From contig CATYZV010000137.1 in assembly GCA_958415865.1 (NCBI GenBank), positions 1 through 5,614 on the forward strand: 5,614 bases of DNA, given 5' to 3'. The stretch comes from an uncultured Selenomonadaceae bacterium. GTDB lineage: Bacteria; Bacillota; Negativicutes; Selenomonadales; Selenomonadaceae. How positions within the stretch are numbered: position 1 is the first letter of the stretch; each line of letters opens with the position of its first letter. Made by a program: the position numbers and the translations under genes. Of this stretch, positions 1 through 5,583 are shown piece after piece. The notes below the pieces were generated by a model. The model did no database searches. It had not been told where the DNA came from and was given only the letters and a program-made list of their open reading frames with translations.

Positions 1-2
1 AG

Positions 3-62
3 CTGATATGAATTGATTCATTTGATGGCAATTTTATTTCTATTAATGATTCATCATATCGG
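3..62. promoter_or_regulatory. Palindromic repeat cluster upstream of the ROK kinase gene (candidate operator/promoter region)
   Basis: The sequence shows a near-perfect palindrome ATGAATTGATTCAT at 8-21, a shorter one ATGATTCAT at 46-54, and the octamer TGATTCAT repeated directly at 14-21 and 47-54. Outer arms CTGATATGA (3-11) and TCATATCGG (54-62) are also complementary, with one G-T pair. RpiR-family regulators are known to bind inverted repeats near the genes they control, and such a regulator is encoded downstream, so autoregulation is a reasonable inference. A weak promoter (TTGATG 22-27, 17 nt, AATGAT 45-50) can be drawn but matches consensus poorly. The window begins here, so an upstream promoter or gene cannot be excluded. 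Confidence 0.35.
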
Positions 63-85
63 CTGTTTTATTATTCAGAAGAAAC

Positions 86-93
86 AAGGTGAG
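86..93 (+). promoter_or_regulatory. Ribosome binding site deciding the ROK kinase start
   Basis: AAGGTGAG, containing AGGTGA complementary to the 16S 3' end, lies 8 nt before the ATG at 101. The in-frame GTG at 89 sits inside this site and has no comparable Shine-Dalgarno of its own, so ATG 101 is the better start. Confidence 0.7.
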
Positions 94-100
94 TAGATTT

Positions 101-1003
101 ATGAATTTATACGGCTGCTTTGATATCGGCGGCACGGCTATTAAGTACGGGCTTGTAGATGAAAAGGGCGTGTTTGCCGATAGAGGAGAAATGGCTACGG
201 AGGCTCATGCGGTAAAAGGTTCGGGCATCGTGGAGAAGGTCTGCCGGATGGTGCAGGCTTGGCTGGAGCGCGGATATGAGCTGTCGGGCATAGCTCTGTC
301 GAGTGCGGGCATCATCGACTGCGATAAAGGCTGTATCGTCTATGCTTTTCCGCAGAATTTTCCTGATTACAGCGGCACGAAGTGGAAGGCGGAGCTGGAA
401 AAAAGGTTTCATATTCCCTGCGAGCTGGAAAACGATGTGAACTGCGCGGCATTGGGTGAGCTGTGGCTGGGCGCGGGCAGGGGAAAGCAGTCGCTGTTTG
501 CGATAACGGTGGGCACGGGCATAGGCGGCTGTGCGGTGGAGGGCGGCAGGCTTATTCACGGCGCGGCGGGCAGTGCCGGTGAGATCGCTTATATGAGAGT
601 GCCCGGCGGTATGCTGCAGGATGTGGCCTCTGTTACGCGGCTGATCGCTGAGGTGGCAGAGGCGAAGGGCATAGAAGCTCAATCGCTCGACGGCAGGCAG
701 ATTTTTAGCCGGGCGGTGCAGGGCGATATGGATGCCGCAGCAGCAATCGAACACCTGGTAGAGCATCTGGCGGACGGGATAGCCAACATTGCCGCTATCT
801 TAAATCCGCAGTGCGTCGTCTTAGGCGGCGGCATTATGGCTCAGAGTGATTATCTGCGGCCGCGGATTGAAAAAGCCGTCAAAGACAGGCTGCCGCCTGA
901 GATATGGAGCGAGATGGAAATAGCTTTTGCCGAGCTGGGCAATGATGCCGGTATGCTCGGTGCGTTGTATAATCTGCTGCAAAGAAAAGGTTTTTCGCGT
1001 TGA
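101..1003 (+). CDS. ROK-family sugar kinase (zinc-motif-less, BglK/NanK-like)
   Basis: A 300-residue protein, the usual ROK length, predicted to be a cytoplasmic ATP-dependent sugar or amino-sugar kinase. Residues 8-12 (DIGGT) are the N-terminal phosphate loop. Residues 110-114 (ENDVN) carry the expected catalytic Asp112. TVGTGIGG (136-143) is the second phosphate motif and VVLGGGI (239-245) the C-terminal adenosine-side motif. The usual GEIGH plus cysteine-rich zinc motif is absent: GEIAYM (160-165) runs on without cysteines, as in beta-glucoside kinases. The end, GNDAGMLGALY, also resembles BglK, whereas the SSAGIID and PDYSGT stretch resembles staphylococcal-type NanK, so the substrate is left open. 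ATG 101 was chosen over GTG 89 on ribosome-binding-site grounds and because about seven residues before DIGGT is normal. The RpiR-family regulator follows after 48 nt, with no terminator between, suggesting one transcript. Family assignment is secure; substrate is not. Confidence 0.9.
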   Translation: MNLYGCFDIGGTAIKYGLVDEKGVFADRGEMATEAHAVKGSGIVEKVCRMVQAWLERGYELSGIALSSAGIIDCDKGCIVYAFPQNFPDYSGTKWKAELEKRFHIPCELENDVNCAALGELWLGAGRGKQSLFAITVGTGIGGCAVEGGRLIHGAAGSAGEIAYMRVPGGMLQDVASVTRLIAEVAEAKGIEAQSLDGRQIFSRAVQGDMDAAAAIEHLVEHLADGIANIAAILNPQCVVLGGGIMAQSDYLRPRIEKAVKDRLPPEIWSEMEIAFAELGNDAGMLGALYNLLQRKGFSR

Positions 1004-1051
1004 GATGTTTTGGTCTGAGGCAGCGGATTGTTGAAGACAGGAGATATTGCG

Positions 1052-1909
1052 ATGAAAATTTTGCATCAGTTGGACAGGCCGGAATTCAGGCCGTCGAAAT
1101 CGGATAAGCTTTTAATTCATTTTGTCAGGGAGCACGCGCCGGAATTTTGCACGTCTCCGATTGCCGTGCTGGCTGTCAAATGCGGAGTCAGCGAAGCAAC
1201 GATAACGCGCTTTGTCAGAAAGATGGGCTTTAACAGCCTGCAGTTTTTTAAATTGTCGCTGGCGGAAGAATTGGCAGAAAAGAAGCGGCGTTCGATAATC
1301 AGCAGCGACATTGCCTGCGATGAAGAAGTCCATATCACGGCGGGCAAGCTGTTGGCGAACAACATAGCGGCACTGGAACATACCGTCAGCAATCTGGATG
1401 AAGAGGTGATTGACGATAGTGCGGAATTGATCAAGAATGCGGATAGGGTTTTCTTCATGGGCATGGGCAATTCCGGTTTTGTTGCCAATGATTCGGCGTA
1501 TAAGTTCATGCGCATCGGCATCAATGCCAAAGGGATGGACAACAGCCATCTGATAATGCTCAACATGGCTCTGGTGCATGAAGGCAGCGTAGTCGTGGCG
1601 CTGACTCACTCCGGTGAATCGTACGAGATAATCGAGGCTATGGACTTAGCTAGGCGCAACGGTGCCAAGCTTATTGTCATAACGGCTAATAAAAACTGTC
1701 TGTTCAAAGAACGCTCTGATGTCTGCATCTTCTATGAAAACGGCGAGCCGATACTAAAGGGAGGAACAGTGCCCACTAAGCTGACGCAGATATTCATAGT
1801 GGATTTGATCTACACGGAAGTCGTAAAGAGGACTATGGATACGGCATCGAATTTTCGCCAGAAGACGGCAGAAGCGATCAACGCGGTTAGGATGAATATA
1901 GGAGGCTAA
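1052..1909 (+). CDS. RpiR-family transcriptional regulator (HTH + SIS domain)
   Basis: A 285-residue protein, typical for RpiR/MurR-type regulators that bind DNA and sense phosphosugars. The N-terminal HTH region spans roughly residues 1-77, with the helix-turn-helix around 35-60 (SPIAVLAVKCGVSEATITRF followed by VRKMGF). A linker leads to a SIS domain at about 130-260. It includes FMGMGNSG (135-142), matching the phosphosugar-binding turn, and THSGES (185-190), the second Ser/Thr-rich phosphate-binding segment. ATG 1052 is preferred over TTG 1028 because AGGAGA (1039-1044) sits 7 nt before it. It follows the ROK kinase closely, so a phosphorylated product or relative of the kinase substrate is the likely effector (inference). 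Whether it represses or activates cannot be read from sequence. The gene is followed by a terminator. An AGGAGG occurs in its last codons (1900-1905) without a plausible downstream start. Confidence 0.9.
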   Translation: MKILHQLDRPEFRPSKSDKLLIHFVREHAPEFCTSPIAVLAVKCGVSEATITRFVRKMGFNSLQFFKLSLAEELAEKKRRSIISSDIACDEEVHITAGKLLANNIAALEHTVSNLDEEVIDDSAELIKNADRVFFMGMGNSGFVANDSAYKFMRIGINAKGMDNSHLIMLNMALVHEGSVVVALTHSGESYEIIEAMDLARRNGAKLIVITANKNCLFKERSDVCIFYENGEPILKGGTVPTKLTQIFIVDLIYTEVVKRTMDTASNFRQKTAEAINAVRMNIGG

Positions 1910-1928
1910 TATAATATCAGCCGGTGCG

Positions 1929-1972
1929 GGAATGTACATGATCTATTCAGAAAGTGTACATTCCTTTTATTT
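1929..1972 (+). terminator. Rho-independent terminator after the RpiR gene
   Basis: A perfect 10-bp stem, GGAATGTACA (1929-1938) with TGTACATTCC (1955-1964), closes a 16-nt loop and is followed by TTTTATTT (1965-1972). It lies 19 nt after the regulator's stop and separates the kinase-regulator unit from the sucCD promoter region. Confidence 0.8.
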
Positions 1973-1996
1973 CAAAAAATATAAATATAAATTATA

Positions 1997-2021
1997 ATAG
2001 ATATTTTTGCTATAGATATTT
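1997..2021. repeat. Ten-base direct repeat in the sucC upstream region
   Basis: ATAGATATTT occurs at 1997-2006 and again at 2012-2021, 15 nt apart start to start, just upstream of and touching the proposed -35 box. It could be a regulator-binding pair, but the surrounding DNA is very AT-rich, so chance similarity is possible. Confidence 0.3.
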
Positions 2022-2046
2022 ACTATTTTCTAAAATGTAGTATAAT
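2019..2046 (+). promoter_or_regulatory. Predicted promoter of sucCD
   Basis: TTTACT (2019-2024), a 16-nt spacer and a perfect TATAAT (2041-2046) give a plausible sigma-A promoter, with transcription starting near 2053 and a leader of about 150 nt. Alternatives exist in the same AT-rich stretch: TTCAAA (1971-1976), 17 nt, TATAAT (1994-1999), and TTGCTA (2007-2012), 18 nt, TAAAAT (2031-2036). Which is used cannot be settled from sequence. Confidence 0.5.
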
Positions 2047-2202
2047 ATGAGTTATTGAGATTTGTTTAATTTAGCTATGCTTATAAGGCAAAGTTATTTA
2101 CGGGAATATTATTGCTGCCAATGGAATGATATAGAAGCTGTTTCGTATGATTACGGAGTATGCAATAAAACTAAAATACAATTTTTTTGAGGAGGTTTTT
2201 TA
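2047..2202 (+). other. Untranslated leader of sucC, no gene seen
   Basis: No credible small gene is present; ATGs here open only very short frames. A small hairpin can form from 2141-2147 and 2152-2158 (CGTA/TACG core with wobble extension, TGAT loop). It matches no riboswitch class I recognise. The leader ends in GAGGAGG (2189-2195), 7 nt before the GTG start, a near-ideal ribosome binding site that supports the GTG. Confidence 0.4.
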
Positions 2203-3375
2203 GTGAACATTCACGAATATCAAGCAAAACAGATTTTTAGAGATTTTGGTGTTGCTGTGCCTAACGGCGTACCTGCTTTTTCTGTAGATGAAGCGGTAAA
2301 AGATGCAAAAGAAAAACTTGCAGGACCGGTATATGTAGTCAAAGCACAGATTCATGCCGGCGGCCGCGGCAAAGCGGGCGGTGTCAAACTGGCTAAATCG
2401 ATCGATGAAGTGCGCACTTATGCTGATGAAATACTGGGCAAAGTCCTCGTTACGAAGCAGACAGGACCTGCCGGCAAAAAGGTAAACCGCCTGCTGATTG
2501 AAGAAGGCTGCAAGTTCAAGAAGGAACTGTATTTGAGCTTCACGGTGGACAGGGTGTCTTCTCAGGTCGTAATGATCGGCTCGGAAGAAGGCGGCATGGA
2601 AATCGAAGAAGTAGCTGCTAAGACTCCGGAAAAGATCTTCACGGAACATATCGACCCGCTGCTCGGCTTGACTTCGTTCCAGGCTATGCGAATGGCTTTC
2701 AAGATGAACTTCACGGCGGCTTCCGTTAGAAAAGCTGCGGCTCTGATGCAGAACCTTTATAAATTGTTCGTTGCTAAAGACTGCTCGCTGGCAGAAATCA
2801 ATCCGCTCGTCATCACGGAAGATGATAATGTAATGGCACTCGATGCCAAGCTGAACTTCGATGACAGCGCACTGTTCCGCCATGCGGATATTCAGGCACT
2901 GCGCGATGAAACGGAAGAAGATCCGAAAGAACGCGAAGCAGCACAGCTGGGCCTCAACTACGTAAATCTCGGCGGTGATGTTGCCTGCATGGTAAACGGC
3001 GCAGGCCTTGCTATGGCTACGGTCGACATCATCAAATACTACGGCGGCGAACCGGCAAACTTCCTCGATATCGGCGGTCAGAGCAGCCCTGAAGACAATG
3101 CCAAGGCATTCAAAATCATGCTCGAAGGCGGTCAGGCGAAAGGTATTTTCGTAAATATCTTCGGCGGCATCAACAGATGCGATAAAGTGGCAGAAGGCAT
3201 TGTACAGGCAAGCAAGCTCATCGATCTCAACGTTCCGATCGTAGTGCGTCTCGAAGGCACGAACGTAAAAGAAGGCAGAGAAATTCTCAAAAATGCTAAC
3301 GTTCCGGGCCTGATCATGGCTGAGTCCATGGAAGGCGGCGCACAGCAGATCGTCGAACTCGTTAAAAAAGCGTAA
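2203..3375 (+). CDS. sucC: Succinyl-CoA synthetase (ligase), beta subunit
   Basis: A 390-residue protein, close to the 388 of E. coli SucC. With SucD it catalyses the reversible conversion of succinate, CoA and a nucleoside triphosphate to succinyl-CoA, NDP and phosphate in the cytoplasm. The N-terminal ATP-grasp domain opens with [10 protein letters not shown]. It contains Lys47 in VVKAQ, the glycine-rich loop GGRGKAGG (53-60), and [11 protein letters not shown] with Glu198 and Asn200; Asp214 completes the metal-binding set. The C-terminal ligase-CoA domain shows [22 protein letters not shown] (281-292), and [10 protein letters not shown] (318-327). All key residues are intact. GTG is the start, supported by GAGGAGG 7 nt upstream. 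sucD follows on the same strand after 63 nt. No other TCA-cycle gene is nearby, so in a fermenter the enzyme may serve succinate-propionate conversion or substrate-level ATP formation (inference). ATP versus GTP preference cannot be stated. Confidence 0.97.
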   Translation: MNIHEYQAKQIFRDFGVAVPNGVPAFSVDEAVKDAKEKLAGPVYVVKAQIHAGGRGKAGGVKLAKSIDEVRTYADEILGKVLVTKQTGPAGKKVNRLLIEEGCKFKKELYLSFTVDRVSSQVVMIGSEEGGMEIEEVAAKTPEKIFTEHIDPLLGLTSFQAMRMAFKMNFTAASVRKAAALMQNLYKLFVAKDCSLAEINPLVITEDDNVMALDAKLNFDDSALFRHADIQALRDETEEDPKEREAAQLGLNYVNLGGDVACMVNGAGLAMATVDIIKYYGGEPANFLDIGGQSSPEDNAKAFKIMLEGGQAKGIFVNIFGGINRCDKVAEGIVQASKLIDLNVPIVVRLEGTNVKEGREILKNANVPGLIMAESMEGGAQQIVELVKKA

Positions 3376-3390
3376 TGCACGAAGTATAAT
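3362..3390 (+). promoter_or_regulatory. Possible weak internal promoter before sucD
   Basis: TTAAAA (3362-3367), 17 nt, TATAAT (3385-3390) lies across the end of sucC and the 63-nt gap. The -10 is perfect but the -35 is poor (4 of 6) and lies in lysine codons, so this may be chance. If real, it would give some extra SucD transcript. Confidence 0.25.
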
Positions 3391-3438
3391 TATTATAGAA
3401 GATAACTGACGAGAGATATTCACAGAGGAGGCAAATTC

Positions 3439-4341
3439 GTGGGAATTTTTGTCAATAAAGATACAAAAGTAATCGTACAGGGTGCGACCGGCAAGGTTGC
3501 AATGTTCCACACTCAGCATATGCTCGAATACGGTACTAAAATCGTAGCAGGCGTAACGCCGGGCAAAGCAGGACAGGAAGTAAACGGTATTCCCGTATTC
3601 AACACGGTGCAGGACGCTGTAAAAGCTACGGGCGCAAATGCTTCGGTGATTTTTGTGCCGGCAAAATTTGCTGCTGACAGCATTCTGGAAGCTGTAGAAG
3701 CAGAATTAGACGTAGTAGTCTGCGTGGCAGAACACATCCCCGTAATGGATATGGTAAAAGTACACCGCTATCTGGAAGGCAAGAAAACTCGCCTGATCGG
3801 ACCTAACTGCCCCGGCATAATGACGACGGACGAATGCAATATCGGCATCATCCCCGGCCATATTCACCGCAAAGGCCATATCGGCATCGTATCCCGCTCC
3901 GGCACCTTGACGTATGAAGCTATGGACCAGATGACGAAAGCTGGTCTCGGCCAGAGCACTATTGTCGGCATCGGCGGCGACCCTGTAAAGGGCACGGACT
4001 TCATCGACGTGCTCAAGGCATTCAATGAAGATCCTGATACGAAAGCAGTTATGATGATCGGCGAAATCGGCGGCAGTGCTGAAGAAGATGCAGCTGCATG
4101 GATTAAAGCCAATATGAAAAAACCGGTGGCAGCGTTCATCAGCGGTCAGCAGGCCCCTCCGGGCAAACGCATGGGCCATGCCGGTGCTATCATCGCAGGC
4201 GGCAAAGGCGCGGCAAAAGACAAGATCGCGGCACTGAATGCAGTCGGCATTGAAGTAGCACAGACGGTAGCTCACATGGGTGAAACCATGGTAGAAACTC
4301 TGAAAAAAGCCGGTATTTACGACGAATGTAAAACCTGCTGA
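3439..4341 (+). CDS. sucD: Succinyl-CoA synthetase (ligase), alpha subunit
   Basis: A 300-residue protein, slightly longer than E. coli SucD (289) because of a C-terminal tail ending GIYDECKTC. It is the CoA-binding, phosphohistidine-carrying subunit of the complex with SucC. The N-terminal Rossmann-like CoA-binding domain has GVTPGK with Lys43 and IGPNCPG (120-126). The ligase domain has SRSGTLTYE with Tyr159, [15 protein letters not shown] (208-216, Glu209), and [10 protein letters not shown] containing the active-site His247. The CoA loop after VIVQG is unusual: ATGKVAMFH stands where E. coli has FTGSQGTFH. GTG is the start, with AGAGGAGG (3424-3431) ending 7 nt before it. It is probably cotranscribed with sucC. 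A bidirectional terminator lies 17 nt after its stop. Confidence 0.97.
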   Translation: MGIFVNKDTKVIVQGATGKVAMFHTQHMLEYGTKIVAGVTPGKAGQEVNGIPVFNTVQDAVKATGANASVIFVPAKFAADSILEAVEAELDVVVCVAEHIPVMDMVKVHRYLEGKKTRLIGPNCPGIMTTDECNIGIIPGHIHRKGHIGIVSRSGTLTYEAMDQMTKAGLGQSTIVGIGGDPVKGTDFIDVLKAFNEDPDTKAVMMIGEIGGSAEEDAAAWIKANMKKPVAAFISGQQAPPGKRMGHAGAIIAGGKGAAKDKIAALNAVGIEVAQTVAHMGETMVETLKKAGIYDECKTC

Positions 4342-4358
4342 TATATAAAGCGGCATAA

Positions 4359-4404
4359 AAAACAACGGCAGATGCTTTGAGCATACTGCCGTTGTTTTGA
4401 TTTT
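4359..4404. terminator. Bidirectional terminator between sucD and the convergent dehydrogenase gene
   Basis: Left arm AAAACAACGGCAG (4359-4371) pairs exactly with CTGCCGTTGTTTT (4386-4398). An inner ATGCT/AGCAT stem caps it with a TTG loop and one bulged A at 4385. T-rich sequence follows on the plus strand (TTTTGATTTT), and the A-run 4357-4362 gives a U-run on the minus strand, so the hairpin can stop transcripts from both sides. Confidence 0.9.
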
Positions 4405-4427
4405 GCGGTTGAATCTCTATACTGTTG

Positions 4428-5384
4428 TTATTTTGCGTATACGGTATCGAGAGCTGCGCGGACGTTTTTAGCGGAGGTGTAGAGCTGTTCGAGTTCTGCT
4501 TCCGGCAGTTCCGGTGCAAACGAGCGGACGATGCCGTCGCGGCAGATCATGCGGGGAATGCTCAGTGCTACATCGTGCAGGCCGTATTCACCTTCTAGCA
4601 CTGCCGACATGGGCAGAATGGTGTGTTCGTTGAAAGTGATGGATTTGAGGAAGCGGGCTGCGATCATAGCGACACCGACATTCGTATAGCCTTTGGTGTT
4701 GATGATCTTGAATACTTTTTCTACGATGCCTTTTTCGATAGCGTCCTTATCGAGCTTGTCATCGAAATGGAAGTATTCATCGACGCGGTCAATGCCGAAG
4801 CCGGCGATGTTGACGGTGCTCCATGCCGGGAAGGCAGAGTTGCCGTGTTCGCCGAGCACGTAGCCGTGAATGTTTTTCGGGTCGATGTGATAGCGGTCAG
4901 CCAAAGCTCTGCGCAGGCGGAATGTTTCGAGCATCGTGCCGGTGCCGATGATCTTTTCGCGCGGATAATCGAACTGTGTAGATACATGATAAGTAGCTAC
5001 ATCGAGCGGGTTGGTGATCATGAGGATGATAGCATCCTTCGTGTATTTGACGATTTCGCCCATGACGCTGCTCATGATTTTGCAGTTGGTCTTGGACAGG
5101 ATCAGGCGGTCCGGTTTTTCGCCCGGTCTGATGCTGGGACCGGCGGTGATGATGATAGTGCCTGCATCCTTGCAGTCGCTGTAGTCGCCTTCATGGACAT
5201 AGATGTTGGTGCTGTGCAGGCAGGATGTCATATCGCTGCTGTCGAGTGCTTCACCGATGCACTTGTCTTTATTGATGTCGATCAGGACAATTTCCGAAGC
5301 AAGCTGGAAATCGAGCAGTTTAGTGAGAACTGCTGAACCTACATTGCTGACACCGATGATTACTACTTTACCCTGGTTGTACAT
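4428..5384 (-). CDS. NAD-dependent L-2-hydroxyacid dehydrogenase, LDH/MDH superfamily (L-lactate dehydrogenase-like, closest in motifs to L-HicDH)
   Basis: A 318-residue protein of normal LDH length, expected to reduce a 2-oxo acid with NADH in the cytoplasm, regenerating NAD in fermentation. The Rossmann domain begins KVVIIGVSNVG (6-16), with Asp36 in IVLID for NAD. ITNPLD (123-128) holds the substrate-binding Asn125. Arg156 and catalytic His180 in GEHGNS are present, as is KGYT (231-234). At the LDH/MDH specificity position (Gln in LDH, Arg in MDH) there is Ile85, in AGPSIRPGEKPDR, with a two-residue longer loop before Arg93. Together with GEHGNS-F-AWST this resembles L-2-hydroxyisocaproate dehydrogenase. 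Glu153 replaces the Asp normally paired with the catalytic His, and Ser13 replaces the second Gly of the nucleotide motif. Automatic annotation would probably say L-lactate dehydrogenase; superfamily is certain, substrate is not. The ATG is preceded by GGGAGGA and a strong promoter. The gene converges on sucD. Confidence 0.93.
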   Translation of the reverse strand: MYNQGKVVIIGVSNVGSAVLTKLLDFQLASEIVLIDINKDKCIGEALDSSDMTSCLHSTNIYVHEGDYSDCKDAGTIIITAGPSIRPGEKPDRLILSKTNCKIMSSVMGEIVKYTKDAIILMITNPLDVATYHVSTQFDYPREKIIGTGTMLETFRLRRALADRYHIDPKNIHGYVLGEHGNSAFPAWSTVNIAGFGIDRVDEYFHFDDKLDKDAIEKGIVEKVFKIINTKGYTNVGVAMIAARFLKSITFNEHTILPMSAVLEGEYGLHDVALSIPRMICRDGIVRSFAPELPEAELEQLYTSAKNVRAALDTVYAK

Positions 5385-5428
5385 TATACGAAATCCTCCC
5401 GATATTTGATAATGATTTTTACGACCTC

Positions 5429-5457
5429 ATGATAACATCTATAAATTCAGTTGTCAA
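5429..5457 (-). promoter_or_regulatory. Strong promoter of the dehydrogenase gene
   Basis: On the minus strand a perfect TTGACA (5457-5452) is followed by 17 nt and TATCAT (5434-5429), preceded by TG to form an extended -10. Transcription would start near 5422, giving a leader of about 38 nt that carries GGGAGGA (5394-5400 on the plus-strand coordinates), about 9 nt before the ATG. Confidence 0.85.
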
Positions 5458-5464
5458 TCAGCTG
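5448..5464. promoter_or_regulatory. Imperfect palindrome over the shared -35 region (candidate operator)
   Basis: CAGTTG (5448-5453), TCAAT, CAGCTG (5459-5464) is a dyad with one mismatch, centred on the overlapping -35 boxes of the two divergent promoters. A bound protein here would affect both directions. No regulator is identified; I do not see a recognisable Rex or Fur consensus. Confidence 0.3.
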
Positions 5465-5479
5465 TATATATCGTATAAT
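5451..5479 (+). promoter_or_regulatory. Divergent plus-strand promoter pointing out of the window
   Basis: TTGTCA (5451-5456, 5 of 6), a 17-nt spacer and a perfect TATAAT (5474-5479) form a near-consensus promoter with a start near 5486. Its -35 overlaps that of the dehydrogenase promoter by five bases. The gene it serves is not in the window, so its use is inferred only from the match. The remaining DNA to 5614 contains no supported gene. Confidence 0.6.
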
Positions 5480-5541
5480 CTATAATGTCATAAGTAATTA
5501 TTATAACCAAGTGCTAATAATATTCTAATCAAAGTTTAATC

Positions 5542-5583
5542 AGCTCAGGCAGGGCTTTTTTGCGGCATCTTCTTGCCAAAAGC
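5542..5583 (+). other. Hairpin-bearing segment with T-run in the rightward leader
   Basis: On the plus strand AGCTC (5542-5546) pairs with GGGCT (5552-5556) around AGGCA, directly followed by TTTTT: a short terminator-like hairpin. A mutually exclusive structure is also possible: GCTTTT (5554-5559) with AAAAGC (5578-5583), enclosing GGCA (5564-5567) and TGCC (5574-5577) with a 4-nt bulge. About 56 nt past the predicted start, this could be an attenuator-like leader or a short terminated RNA, but both stems are modest. The segment is richer in G+C than its flanks. Confidence 0.3.

Noticed and set aside
107..766. 219-codon minus-strand frame opposite the ROK kinase
   Set aside because: Shadow of the kinase gene, with no family similarity or supporting signals.
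1924..2000. Short frame (GTG 1924 or ATG 1932) after the RpiR gene
   Set aside because: It runs through the terminator hairpin, ends after about 20-25 codons, and lies too far from the AGGAGG at 1900-1905.
2053..2202. Riboswitch in the sucC leader
   Set aside because: GGCAAAG and GCTGCC fragments vaguely recall c-di-GMP-I elements, but the conserved core and paired helices are missing, so no class can be supported.
2200..3519. 439-codon open frame on the minus strand opposite sucC
   Set aside because: It is antisense to a fully conserved sucC and its translation shows no recognisable domain. Its openness follows from sucC codon usage.
4623..5336. 237-codon open frame on the plus strand opposite the dehydrogenase gene
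   Set aside because: Its Asp/Ala/Val-rich translation is typical of antisense shadow frames. The minus-strand gene has intact family motifs, a ribosome binding site and a promoter.
5401..5422. Fur-box-like TGATAAT sequence in the dehydrogenase leader
   Set aside because: Only one half matches well, and the region is AT-rich enough to produce this by chance.
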